This document shows, piece by piece, positions 1 to 9,814 of a stretch of DNA of 64,000 bases (positions are counted from its first letter, which is position 1; each line of letters begins with the position of its first letter). The DNA comes from Isochrysis galbana. Taxonomy: Eukaryota; Haptophyta; Isochrysidales; Isochrysidaceae. Made by a program: the position numbers and the translations under genes. Where the stretch lies: the NCBI GenBank assembly GCA_018136815.1, contig CM030933.1, positions 5,658,282 to 5,722,281 of the forward strand. The letters are read 5' to 3'. Below the pieces are notes generated by a model, which was not told the origin of the DNA, searched no databases, and saw only the letters and a list, made by a program, of their open reading frames with translations.

Positions 1-560
1 CCCCTGGGCCCCCCTGTTCAGGACCCCCCAGCCAGCTCCAGTCGACCCGCAGGGGCTCGGAGCCCCAGCGAGGGAGAGGCAGGAGGGGCCAGGGCCATGC
101 CCCAGCCTCACCTGCCCCCTGAGCTGTGCTCCCAGGCCCCTGCAGGTCACCTGGGGACCTGAAGAGGGGCCGCAGGCGCGCGCCATGGGCCCCCGCCGCA
201 GGGAAGAGAGAGGAGGAAAAGGGAAGAGGGAGGGGGGGGGGGAAGTGGCAGCTCTCCCCTCCGGCGTTTACGTGTCTTCTCGCCCCGTTTGGGTAAGAGA
301 AGACGGGGGCACTAGAACCAGGAGGGAAGGGCCGCGGCTCGCCGCGGCCACTCGCGAGTGCCACTCGCCCCGGCGAGAGAGATTAGCACTTCTGGGCTCC
401 CATTCACGAGTGTCCCCCCCCCCCGCGTTGTTTTTACCCGAAAGGAGTTTTCCCCCCGCGTGGACTCGAGGAGAGGACGTGCTGGGGTGCGCGGGGTCGG
501 TGCGTGCACCGGGGGGAGGACAAATATCGAGGGGAGGGGGCAGTGCCCCCACCCCCCGAT
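1..560. repeat. Dispersed repeat A, copy 1 (cut by window edge)
   Basis: This stretch is nearly identical to 13837-14395 and, from about 380 onward, to 27799-27990. Shared landmarks are a CCAGCCAGCTCCAGTCGAC block, a G/A-rich strand, a run of about 10 C followed by GCGTTGTTTTTACCCGAAAG, and GACTCGAGGAGAGGACGTGC. No host gene is visible. Copies 2 and 3 continue to a common end (GGATATAACATTAATT) that this copy lacks: here the similarity stops near 565, where the methyltransferase ORF begins. The left boundary is outside the window. Confidence 0.85.
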
Positions 561-564
561 ATCA

Positions 565-1679
565 CTCGGACACCTCCAATGGATCGCCATCGCTCCAGCT
601 ACACCGACGTAGGTGCGGCTGCGAAGAGCGCCACGGTGCGGTGAAGGAGAGAGGTTAGCCATGGCCGACTCACGGCCATCCACGACGCAAGTTGGCTGGA
701 GGGGCGGCAGCCCTTTAGTGAGGTACAACCCGGTGGCTTTCTGGTGTCCAGTGCCGTGCTCCCAGGGTTGGACGAATTGGGTCGGGGTCAACCCCCCGAC
801 TAAACGGCGAGCTTCCGCATGCATCCGAGGGTTCTCAACCGCTACAAACGGAGCAGTGGCGGAGGCCATTGACTTGAAGACGCGGGCGGCCGACTCAAGA
901 GCGGCACGACGTCCGGGTTCTTGGGAGAGCCATTGACTGCTGACGGCGGAGAGGTACGTGCAGGGCGGGTGGGCGATGACTAGGTCCCAACCTAGGTTTT
1001 GGACATGAAGCGCGTCGCCTTGGAAGTGGGGCACGTAATCGATCTCGGAAGGATACAAATCGCACGTAGCTACATCAGCACCGGCGAGTAGGAACATGGA
1101 GGAGACGACGCCGCTCGTCTCGCCAACGACGAGAACGCGTGGTGCGTGACAGCCAGACGTCAGCCCGTCTTGGACTCGTTGATTCATCTTCGTGAGCTCA
1201 GCGCAAAGCTCATCGAAGTGCTTGGGTAGCGCGGCGGCAGGGGAGGCTAGGGTGCCATTGCGAGGCCGGCGAAGCTCTTGGGCTGCCTCCGTGAGGTGCC
1301 GAGGTAATACCACCGCAGAGCCGCTCGCTCGTGCACGAAGAGAGGCGAGAGCGTGGAGAGCGGGTGACGGGGTATCATCACGGGTGCCGACATCGGAGTT
1401 GTTTTGAGAGGAATCGAAGGACTGGATCGCGGACGCATTGATCGCTGCCACGCGCATGATGGCGGTGGTAGTGGTATCGAGAGGCAGGCAGTGCTTGGGG
1501 GCTGCAACCGGTGGCCGCGGCGACGTAGGACGAATGAAAGAAGACTCGGATATCGACGACGTGGAGACGGGCTCGGAGGACGGGATCGACGAACAAACTC
1601 GGAGAGGTGGGGTGTCGGATTGCACAAGCAACGAGCAAGGGGCGACGAAACAAGACGCGAGACGCGAGGCGCGTGCCAT
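565..1679 (-). CDS. DNA cytosine-methyltransferase-like protein lodged between mobile repeats
   Basis: The frame is open from an ATG at 1679. A core of about 210 residues matches the phage and element-borne family of C5-methyltransferase-like proteins. It has a Rossmann start (VLVVGETSGVVSSMF), an acidic residue after strand 2 (CDLYPSE), a motif IV-like IAHPPCTYLS with the Pro-Cys pair, a motif VI-like VENPRMH, and the family's C-terminal RSRTYVGVAGAMAIHW. The expected product is a methylase or methylase-fold protein acting on DNA; activity is unproven. The first roughly 150 residues are low-complexity and the true start may be internal, for example the Met near residue 74. After IHW (near 565) the frame runs on into repeat A down to 312, which I exclude. 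Repeat A lies on one side and repeat B on the other, suggesting element cargo rather than a host gene. Confidence 0.6.
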
Positions 1680-1899
1680 TCGTTCTTCCTTTCTTTCATC
1701 GAAACCGCGACGAAACTAACATTAAACGTCGGTGCCCCCTCCGCGAGGATCGCGAAGAAGAACGGACGAGATGGAGGCAATCATCGAAGGAACCGCGAGA
1801 GGAATCGAAGCGAGGGGGGGAACAACGACGGCCGGAGGAAACGAACCGCGCGCGGGGGAGAAGAGAACCTCGCGCGGGGGGGGGGATTAATATAACGGC

Positions 1900-2406
1900 T
1901 GGAGGCGACGGACGGCACGCCGAGGGAAAGTACCTGCCGCGGGGGGGGCGAGGGACCGAGGGCACGGCGGGGCAGCGTGGGAGGGCGCGAGGCCGATCTC
2001 GGAGCGAGATCGCGTCCTTTCCCTCGCGGAGCGCGGAGAGACCCCCCACGAGATATCTTGGGACCGGAGAATGTTTTGGACGAATCTTCTTGCCGTCGGC
2101 CGAGGAGAGGCGGACGGGGAGAGAGAGAGAGAGAGAGTCTCGCAGAGCGACTGCAGAACGAGAAGTCGAAGTCATGCCGGTTTATTACCTTAAACGAGCC
2201 AACAATTATAGTAACAGCAAAAACAAAATTCGAATCGCAAATTTCGAGACCAAAACCTGCAAACCTGGACTTGAGACCATGGGGAATCCGAATCTGTGTG
2301 TCTTGTGCGTCAGTGGCAACACGGGGAACTGTTCAATTGTAATTGTGAGCGCGTACCTTACACGAATATTCATGCCTACAGCCTTCAGATGGGCAGGAAT
2401 ACAACA
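1900..2406. repeat. Dispersed repeat B, copy 1
   Basis: About 500 bp nearly identical to 14720-15239, starting at GGAGGCGACGGACGGCACGC and ending at GATGGGCAGGAATACAACAA. A decayed third copy is at 59800-59960. It holds a (GA)n tract near 2120. Read on the minus strand it contains GATTCGGATTCC near 2290, close to a Pol III box B, so a SINE-like origin is possible but not shown. Short ORFs inside are not conserved and are not called. Confidence 0.8.
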
Positions 2407-3467
2407 AGATGGTGCTGCATGCCACCAGAAGTGGTTTGATGTTGGTTTGATCGACCGGCCGGGTCTGTGCCTCGTGCTCACGCACTCGGTCAGTGCCACG
2501 GCGTTGTAGGGGCCCAGCCCGGAGGCTTTCCCTATGGGAGACTGAGCTCTGTCGCTCTGTCTCAAGGGGTCGCCAGGGCCAGCTGCAGGCTGCAGGCCTG
2601 CCGCAGGCGCGCCATCGCGCGTGCCTGCAGGAGAGGGGAGAGAGAGCGCGGAGAAGGGGGTGGGCGGAGCGAGAGCTCCGCTCACCGGAAAATAGGTAAG
2701 CCCCGCACCTGTTTACAGGATAAGTCGGGCTGAGACCGCCGCCCACTCGGAGACACAGGAGGAAGGGGGGGAATGATCACCGGGGGGGGCGCGGGCCACC
2801 GGACCATATCTAAGCCCTTCACCCCTATCCCCCTAGTAGTGCACGGGGGGAGTCGCCTGATGGCGGGGGGAGAAGGGCCGGGGGAGTGGGGGTGTAGAAA
2901 GTTTTCCTACATGAGTAGAAAGTAGAAGGTCCACGGCCGCGTGTGCGGTGAGACTATTAAAAGGTACAATTATAAAATATGTATGTATGTAGTTATGTGT
3001 TATGTGGTCGAGTTTTCGCGTTTTCTGCACCAAGTAAGCTAACGCGCTAACGCACTCCGAGATCTCCGAACACCTACCTATCTATCTAGCAACTAGCAAG
3101 GTGTTTTGCATGTAGATAGACCATATAGAGAATATAGACAACAACATAAAAAGCCAGGATGCTATGTTACAACAAATGTTCACACACGCACGCACACATC
3201 ACGCGCGTCCTTCTCCTGCGCGCTTGTTGCCATAGTAGCGCAACAGCACAGACGATTCAACTTGATCAGACAGGGAAGTGGCCCTGTCTGATGGGAACAT
3301 GCAAGCAAGCAGAGAAAACACGCGCTCACATGAGGCTGAATTGGAATTGGGCCCTTTCTCGCAGCGGGGCCGTGTCCGTCCCTCTCTAATCCTATGAAAA
3401 GCTACTGATAGAGACGGTGCCGCACGCCCCCCCCCCCTCCCACCTTTGTGCCGCGCCCCTTCGCTCG
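2407..3467. other. Intergenic, no gene seen
   Basis: I see no convincing coding region. The stretch carries CCACGGCGTTGTAGGGGCCC near 2497, which recurs near 39990 and so is a dispersed repeat fragment. It also has a G-rich stretch (2760-2890) and AT-rich simple sequence such as TATGTATGTATGTAG (2980-3000). The last 80 bases, with a run of C at 3427-3437, are the 5' region of the next gene. Confidence 0.5.
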
Positions 3468-3974
3468 ATGGGCGCCAGCAGCAGCAGTAATGGCGAGGGC
3501 GGCGCCGCCAGAGCGACAGCGGCCAAGGCGAAGGCAGCTGCGGCGGGGATAGGCAAGGCGATCGGTGCCAAGGGCGCCATCGCCGCGGGAGGCTCTGCCG
3601 CTGCGTTCATGACCCGGCGCATCACATTTCCCGTCTTTGTGGTGGGCAGCGCGTTCGGCAGTGCCGCCTGGTTCGGCGTGTTTGAGATCGCGCTGTCGAT
3701 GAGCAAGCTCGTGATGCCAGTTCCGGAGAAGAGGGATGAAGGTGCTCATCTGAGGGGATTCGCCGCCGTGCCCCTCATTGTTGGTGGCAGCTGGTTCGTT
3801 GGATGGCGCTTGTCGCCACCACTTCCTACACCACCCACCAGCCTTTTCGATGGGCAGGGCTGGGCCACGTATCTGGGCCGCTTTCCTATTAGATACGTAG
3901 GAATTGTCGGGGCGGCCTCGGCAGTGACCGCGGCAGTCGGGTGCAGAGCAATTAGCTGCGGCCACGCGCGCTAA
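3468..3974 (+). CDS. Small membrane protein with possible N-myristoylation site
   Basis: An intronless frame of 168 residues from the ATG at 3468; an in-frame ATG at 3417 lies in the C-rich leader and is less likely. The N-terminus reads MGASSSSNGEGG, matching the N-myristoyl-transferase pattern (Gly2, Ser6). An Ala-rich stretch follows, then hydrophobic segments at about residues 50-75 (around FPVFVVGSAFGSAAWFGVFE), 100-115 and 140-158. No domain is recognised. The last roughly 10 codons and the stop fall inside a 51-bp tandem repeat, so the C-terminus may have been set by the repeat. It could be a peripheral or polytopic membrane protein; function unknown. Confidence 0.5.
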   Translation: MGASSSSNGEGGAARATAAKAKAAAAGIGKAIGAKGAIAAGGSAAAFMTRRITFPVFVVGSAFGSAAWFGVFEIALSMSKLVMPVPEKRDEGAHLRGFAAVPLIVGGSWFVGWRLSPPLPTPPTSLFDGQGWATYLGRFPIRYVGIVGAASAVTAAVGCRAISCGHAR

Positions 3975-4190
3975 CGGCCGGACCTCTGCAGCTGCAGAGC
4001 AATTAGCTGCGGCCACGCGCGCTAACGGCCGGACCTCTGCAGCTACAAGTCGTCCTCGAAGATCTCTTCAGTCGTCGTGATGTTACATGGGTACAGCAGC
4101 TGAACCTGCTAATCGCCGGGCCTCTGCAGCTGCAAGCTGTCCTTGAAGATCTCTTCAGTCGTTGCGATGCTACATGCGAACAATAGCTGA
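3943..4190. repeat. Two overlapping tandem repeats (51-bp and about 80-bp units)
   Basis: A 51-bp unit beginning GCAGAGCAATTAGCTGCGGC occurs at 3943 and again at 3994, essentially identical. It is followed by two diverged copies of an approximately 80-bp unit containing GAAGATCTCTTCAGTCGT (near 4060 and 4145). The first 51-bp unit overlaps the 3' end of the preceding CDS. Confidence 0.85.
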
Positions 4191-5088
4191 ATCTTCGGCG
4201 ACCTAGCTGCAACAAGGAAGTGGCACGGGCCACATAAGTGCATTGCTTGAATTCTGCGACACGGATGATGGAGGTTGAACACGACATCAGAATGTGGTTC
4301 AGCTGTTGTTGGCGTCGGGATCCACTGTTTGCTATTGACACTCCAACCAGGCTTCTAGACTCACGCCTTGCATGTGATGGGAGGGCTTGGTGTGTGGATA
4401 CTTGTTGTGGATGCTCGCCGTCGTCATGATCCATGGCATTGACTTAAGGTGGCCAACGAGTCTAGTTTACTGTGCTTCCGATGGGTGGCCCCACACCGTG
4501 GCCGTGCACGATGAGTGGCGACGGTACGGCGAAGGTGCGTGGTGCATATGTGCGCGTCGGGGCTACCTCTTTGTGTTAGGTTGTCAAGGATGGAGTCCCA
4601 AGAGCCTTATCCGTTATCCGGTCCTTGTGGGCACAGCCTGGCTGGCCGCAGTCCATCTGCCGTAGCTGCTACAGCTTGTATTCGCCACTGCGGTCCTATG
4701 TCGTGGTCTGGCGAATTGGTACATAGCTAGTGGCAGTAACAGTACTCACTCTCATCACAAACTAAACAACTTATCTTGACGAAATCAGATAACACTCCAA
4801 CTAACCACAACCACGGGAAGGTGTCAGGTGTTGGGTGGCTATGCGCGCAGCCAAGGGGCGCCGAGCAAAAAACCCAGCCGAAAAATGAATGTGGGGCTCC
4901 CATTTAGCGTCGCTTATCTCGGTGGCTTTGTCAATATTTCCGAAAGATTTGTATACTTTCAAATCACGTCGGCGTGGAACATCCACTGTTTTTTGAGAGG
5001 TGTTCGTACCGGTTTGCCCTTGCAGAGGTTTCGCAAAAAGTTTTACGAAATTCTTCACCTGGCCCAAATCCGATGGTCCAGATCGTCG
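4191..5088. other. Intergenic, no gene seen
   Basis: About 900 bp between two genes. Short frames on both strands lack recognisable domains or consistent codon use. From about 4800 onward it probably includes the 3' untranslated region of the leftward pseudouridine synthase gene. Confidence 0.4.
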
Positions 5089-6720
5089 TCATCCATCCTC
5101 CACACCGAGAAGTCGAAGCTCGGTCGGATCAAGGTGCTTCCATTCACCCGGCGACTGGCAACCGCGCAGAGTAATGCCGGCAAAGCCAACGCGATGCAAG
5201 GTCACCACTTCCAAACCGAGCGCGGAGCACATGCGTCGAATTTGGCGATTGCGACCCTCTTGCAACACGAAGCGGAGTTCGTGCCCACGCGCGCCGCCCG
5301 TTCGCTCCACAATACAAGGCTTGGTGGGAGCTTTTAGAGGGGCAGCCCGCTTGCCATCGCGCTGCGCGACGGTCGTTATGACCACTCCAGACGCAAGCCG
5401 GCGGATTTGACCCTCAGTCGGCACGCTATCAACTACCACCAAATACTCCTTTCGCTTCGCCTCGGAAGAGCGTAGGAGCCGGTTGACAATACTCCCATCT
5501 GAGGTGAGCAGAATGAGCCCGGTGGAATCGGCGTCTAGTCGACCTACAGGAAACAGCCGATCCGCCTCACCGCCCCCTCGAGCCTCGACCCTCCCGAGTG
5601 CGTCCATGATGTTGCCCCTTTGCCTGCGGTCAGTAGTGCAAACGACACCATGTCGCTTCCACATTTTAATGTAGGTGAACGTGGCTGACCGCTGTTGCGC
5701 TCCCCAAGCACGTGGCCCTCCATGCGATCGAACGACCCTGTCAGCACGGGTAGCCAATGGGATGTTGAGCCTCTCCCAATCGACGAGCTTGCCATCCAGT
5801 CGTACCTCATCACCGGGCGAGAGCATAGTCCCCGCGAGCGCAGCCAAGCCATTCACGGAGACTCGACCCTGGGCCACAAGAGCATCAGCTTGCCTACGCG
5901 AGTGGGTTGCACGAAGTGCCTTATTCACTCTGGTCAGAGCATGTTCCTCGGAAACCGTGAGCTGTGCCTGGAGCGACCTCCCTGCTCGGTCAAGGTCTGT
6001 TGGAGTTGGGCCATGTCCCGCACCTACTTCACTCATTTGAGCCCTCAATAACACGGTCTGCGGCGATCCCGCAGCTTGAAGCACGCGAGGAGCATATCCA
6101 AGGCCCTCACGCACCTCTTCATCAGTGGCGAGGCGCCAGCCACCCGGTGGCAATTCGTCGAGACATATGGAGCCAACAGAGATGCGCTCCAGGTCTATCA
6201 CGCCCGAACCGATGGCATGAAACATACGGCGAATCTGACGATTCTTCCCTTCACACAATGTAATTCTCACCCAAGAGCAGGTCCGCCCCGTTGCCTCTAG
6301 CTCAACTTTGGCCGGACGACTCATACCCAGGCCGCCACCCAAATCAATACCAGACGAAAGCGCCGACAGAGCCTCGTCGTCTAGAAACCCCATCACTCGC
6401 GCGCGGTACCGCTTGAGAACGGGGCCGGAGATATCTTCTCCTGCCTTTGGGTTGGTCACTGAGTGGACCAGCCGACCGTCATTCGTGAGGACGAGCAACC
6501 CACTAGTATTTGCATCGAGCCGTCCGACGGCGTGCCATCGCACCCTGCGCAGCTCCACAGGCAGGCTCTCGTCCGCAAGCAGGCGCTCGAAGACCGTCTC
6601 ACGCCCGAGCTCATCGCGGTGTGTGGTCACGAGCCCCTTGGGCTTGTTGTAGAGGAGCGCCAGCGTACGGTGTGTGTCGATGAGACTGGCGCAGAGGAGC
6701 CAGAGGAACAACATAGGCAC
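5089..6720 (-). CDS. Tandem RsuA/RluB/E/F-family pseudouridine synthase with two catalytic domains
   Basis: An intronless 543-residue protein that isomerises uridine to pseudouridine, probably in rRNA. Two complete catalytic domains are visible. Domain 1 spans about 20-215, with GRLDANTSGLLVL at 66-78 (catalytic Asp69) and EGKNRQIRRM at 157-166. Domain 2 spans about 348-535, with GRLDADSTGLILL at 393-405 (Asp396) and EGRNRQIRRM at 488-497. A single S4 RNA-binding domain lies between them at about 263-312. Domain 1 has no S4 of its own, as in RluE; S4 plus domain 2 looks like RsuA or RluF. Normal family members carry one catalytic domain in 220-300 residues. The N-terminus (MPMLFLWLLCASLI) resembles a signal peptide, consistent with plastid import through the ER in a secondary-plastid alga (inference). 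It diverges from the oxygenase gene 359 bp away. Confidence 0.9.
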   Translation of the reverse strand: MPMLFLWLLCASLIDTHRTLALLYNKPKGLVTTHRDELGRETVFERLLADESLPVELRRVRWHAVGRLDANTSGLLVLTNDGRLVHSVTNPKAGEDISGPVLKRYRARVMGFLDDEALSALSSGIDLGGGLGMSRPAKVELEATGRTCSWVRITLCEGKNRQIRRMFHAIGSGVIDLERISVGSICLDELPPGGWRLATDEEVREGLGYAPRVLQAAGSPQTVLLRAQMSEVGAGHGPTPTDLDRAGRSLQAQLTVSEEHALTRVNKALRATHSRRQADALVAQGRVSVNGLAALAGTMLSPGDEVRLDGKLVDWERLNIPLATRADRVVRSHGGPRAWGAQQRSATFTYIKMWKRHGVVCTTDRRQRGNIMDALGRVEARGGGEADRLFPVGRLDADSTGLILLTSDGSIVNRLLRSSEAKRKEYLVVVDSVPTEGQIRRLASGVVITTVAQRDGKRAAPLKAPTKPCIVERTGGARGHELRFVLQEGRNRQIRRMCSALGLEVVTLHRVGFAGITLRGCQSPGEWKHLDPTELRLLGVEDG

Positions 6721-7078
6721 GTGCCGCTCTCCCCGTTGTGCGCCACCCCCCTCTGCGAGACCTAGAGGCGTCGAGCGGGCGGACGGGCGGCGCGCCCAGC
6801 AGGCACGGAGCCCTTGTGGCGCTTCACGCCGATTTCACAGGCGAGGAAATCACAGAAACACAGACTTCTCACTTCTCTCCTCTCTCGAGTTAGACACGAT
6901 GTATAATTCTATACTTTAGCTCTAGCGAGACCATTCTCTTGTCTCTTGCTTCCCTGTTCTCGCCGTGCCCCCCCCCCCCCCCCCCCCCCCCGGCGGGGAC
7001 GGCCCTTCCTCTCCTCGCGGTATCTCCTCTCCACGACACTCTACAAGAAAAACCTCGAGCCCGCCCGCGCGCGCCACG
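6721..7078. promoter_or_regulatory. Divergent promoter region with long C run
   Basis: This 358-bp gap separates two divergent starts, so both promoters must fit here. It contains GAGTTAGACACGATGTATAATTCTATAC (given for position, 6888-6915) as the only AT-rich patch and a run of about 22 C at 6969-6990 just upstream of the rightward ATG. No defined factor site can be named. Confidence 0.35.
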
Positions 7079-8656
7079 ATGGCGCGCTGGCTCGCCGTCG
7101 GCCTCTCTGCGCTCTTCGCAACGGCGGACGGGGCGCAGCTGCTCGAGTCGGGGGCGGTGGAGCGCGTACAGCGGGGTGCAGTCCACTGCGAGCGTGGTTT
7201 TGCGCCCCCTGCCCTCGTGAGTGACCTGCGCGCCGACATGGATGCGCTCGCACACGCCGGACTGTTCAGCGCTGCCGGCTCAGGCGGCCGGAGTGGCTAC
7301 GAGGACACCCTGCGCTCCGCCGAGTACTGCGACCCGGTGGGCCGGTCGGAGCGCTCGCTTGGCGACTTTGAAGCCTTCTTCTGTCTCTGGGAGCGTCTCG
7401 ACGCTGTGAGGCAGCACCTGGCGATGGAGACGGGATGCCCGTTCCTTCCGGAGATGGAGCTGCACTATGTCCGCTACCCGCCGGGCGGATTCTTCGGGCG
7501 GCACGTGGACGATTATGAGAGCAGCACGACGGCTGCTCAGCCAGCTGGTCAGGTGGACGCTGCGGGACAAGGTGGCCGCCGAGCGGTGAGCTTCATCTGC
7601 TACCTCACGCCTCCAGATGCTCCGTGGCAGGAGTCTGATGGTGGTCAACTTCGTGCGTTCCGCGTGGCCTCTGACCAGAAAGTCGAGGATGGGGAGGAGG
7701 TCTGGGACGACTTTTCTCCCGACTCCGGTGCTCTCATCTTGTTCGACTCTTGCCGTGTAGAGCACGAGGTTCTCCCCACTACCAAGACAAGAGACTGTCT
7801 AATCGGCTGGTTCCATGTTACTCGGTCCACTCCCTTGTCTGCTTTGCGGGGTGGTTGGATTCCGTCCCCAGTCATTCATACGTCCGCTGACGTGGTCACG
7901 AGCAGACCGGCCGCCGATGCGGCGATGCGATCTCTTCGGTGTGTGAATGCCGGGGGGCCAATAGTCAGTCGTGCGGACACCTCGCGCAGCTTGCGAGGCC
8001 TGCGCTGCCCGAACGAGTTGGTACTGAGGCGTGCATCTTCACTCCTTATGGAGGATAAACCGCAGCCCCTGACCTCCGAAAGCGCAGCTGATATGTTGGA
8101 GATGACTTTTGTGCACGCCTGCATGGCCCTTGCCAGTGGAGATGTGACGACGCTCAAGCTCTTCATCGCTGCTGCCGTTGGTGCCTGCCGCTTGGGTGTA
8201 TCACATCCCGAGCTCATCCGCATCCTCGGAGAATGCACATCCAACACTGCGAATCGACCGCTCATGCCGGAGGAGCTCGAGCTACGCCATACATGGATTT
8301 CGCTGGTGTACCTGACGCTTCAGATTGTTGAGGGGAAGGAAGAGGGAGCGTCACACCCAGGCCAGACCGTCTCCACAGCGGAACGCAAGGAGCTACTGCC
8401 TTTCACCGAGGCCGTGGTGCTTCGCGTCGGTGAGGGGGCGACGCTACAAAGCTTGTCCATCGAGGACATCGCGCCGACACCCATTGATGAACCCCGCACA
8501 CCGATGCAAACTGCCATTCTGAAGCAAAATATGCGACTGGTATTTCTGACCTTGATGGTACTTCAGGAGGAGGCAGAAGCTGCCGGCAAGACGGTTGCAC
8601 GCCCCTTCATCCCAGGGACCGGACCAAAGCGTGGTGATGGCCTGTCAGCTTGGTGA
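7079..8656 (+). CDS. 2-oxoglutarate/Fe(II) dioxygenase, prolyl 4-hydroxylase type, with extra C-terminal domain
   Basis: A 525-residue protein from the ATG at 7079 (context CACGATGG); the frame opens upstream at 6965 but only through poly-Pro from the C run. Residues 1-19 form a signal peptide (MARWLAVGLSALFATADGA), suggesting a secretory or lumenal enzyme. The dioxygenase fold covers about 90-250. The iron ligands are His142 and Asp144 in GRHVDDYE and His229 in RVEHEVLP; Arg238 in TKTRDCLIGWF should bind 2-oxoglutarate. The family hydroxylates proline or other side chains using O2 and 2-oxoglutarate. Residues about 300-525 are helical and match nothing I recognise. It lacks the N-terminal tetramerisation region of animal collagen hydroxylases. 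The substrate cannot be told from sequence. Confidence 0.85.
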   Translation: MARWLAVGLSALFATADGAQLLESGAVERVQRGAVHCERGFAPPALVSDLRADMDALAHAGLFSAAGSGGRSGYEDTLRSAEYCDPVGRSERSLGDFEAFFCLWERLDAVRQHLAMETGCPFLPEMELHYVRYPPGGFFGRHVDDYESSTTAAQPAGQVDAAGQGGRRAVSFICYLTPPDAPWQESDGGQLRAFRVASDQKVEDGEEVWDDFSPDSGALILFDSCRVEHEVLPTTKTRDCLIGWFHVTRSTPLSALRGGWIPSPVIHTSADVVTSRPAADAAMRSLRCVNAGGPIVSRADTSRSLRGLRCPNELVLRRASSLLMEDKPQPLTSESAADMLEMTFVHACMALASGDVTTLKLFIAAAVGACRLGVSHPELIRILGECTSNTANRPLMPEELELRHTWISLVYLTLQIVEGKEEGASHPGQTVSTAERKELLPFTEAVVLRVGEGATLQSLSIEDIAPTPIDEPRTPMQTAILKQNMRLVFLTLMVLQEEAEAAGKTVARPFIPGTGPKRGDGLSAW

Positions 8657-9814
8657 GTCATTACATGCGACATGAAGGTAGTGCGCTTGTACAGGAGTAA
8701 TCATACACAACAATGCGTATCATACATATATAAAACATCTGAGCGTTAGTACCACTAGCCCGGTGCTATCACGACAGACACCCCACACCCCGTTAGCGCG
8801 GCATTTGCCGCCGTACGCCTTGACGTGTGCTAGTGCTACAGACACACCGAAAATAATCCTCAAATTTCCTCAATTCTGAGATGGTCATTTTTCACCCCTA
8901 ATAAATGTTTCATCCCTAATTAAAAACCCTGTTTGACCGCCCTAAGAGGGGGGCGGAAGGCCCCCATTGACTCCCACTTATAAAAGTAGGCTCGAGGGCA
9001 CGACGGAGAAAGGAAGACGTCCTCGGAAGACGAAGAAGGTAAAGACTGGGGAGTATTAATGTCACGTAGAAAGTTTTTGTCGACGGAACATTGTTATGTT
9101 TACATATATTAGAGTATTATTGTAAACAGACTTTGGACATTTGATGGCTCAATTGAGTGATGTCCCATATTCGACGGAACGCGGCCTGACAAGAAGCAGC
9201 AGAGGCAGAGGAATTCTTCGCCCCCCCCCTCACGTAAAAAGTACTCGCTTCCAGGAAGGATGGAGGGAGTTTTCTTCATCGTCCCCTCCCCACCCGTATT
9301 TCGGTCTCTCACTCACGGTCAAAACATAGTACACCGCTTTATTTTTCGCGTACGATCGCCCTAGACTGGCCTTTGAGCGGTAAGCAACGGAGGCGGTGAG
9401 GCACCGAACGAACGCTCCTTGCCTGGGGGTGGGTGGGTGGGTGGGGAGCAGATGCGGCAATAACAATGACGCGATCTATCTCACGAGCAGTCAGCGGATA
9501 CCGAGGACCGCCATCGCCGAGCATCCGTATACATTGGTAAATGGATGGTGTCAAAATCGCGCCTTCCGAGATGGACGCGACATATTCCTCATAGCCGACG
9601 TGAGCTCCTTTATTTGCAGCACGTGATTAATGGCAACATGGCTCTGACACGAAATAAAGTAAATAAGAGATTCCGAATGAATTCGAGATAACATAGAACA
9701 CTCCCTGACGACCCTCGTGGATGGAGCTTGTGTGTCGCTTCCTTCTAAGACTGCCAGCCGGCTGGATCTCATCGAGTTGCTAGGTGGTTCAACCTCTCGA
9801 GACTATTTTCGAGA
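8657..9814. other. Intergenic with dispersed repeat fragments
   Basis: No gene is seen. The interval holds repeat D (8724-8845), a fragment of the repeat-A-related terminus at 8936-8990 (CCCCCATTGACTCCCACTTATAAAAGTAGG), and a 43-bp sequence at 9138-9180 (core GTGATGTCCCATATTCGACGGAAC) that recurs with changes at 15453-15495. A GGGTGGGTGGGTGGG run sits near 9428. Confidence 0.6.
8724..8845 (+). repeat. Dispersed repeat D, copy 1
   Basis: About 120 bp similar to the reverse complement of 59993-60108. Shared blocks are ATAAAACATCTGAG, GTTAGTACCACTA, GCTATCACGACA and CCGTACGCCTTGACGTGTGC. The two copies differ by small gaps. It lies just 3' of the dioxygenase gene; the other copy lies upstream of the BCCT gene in inverted orientation. 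Confidence 0.8.

Noticed and set aside
4003-4434. 143-codon minus-strand frame over the 51-bp and 80-bp repeats
   Set aside because: The protein repeats simply follow the DNA repeats; Cys/Arg/Ser-rich with no recognised family.
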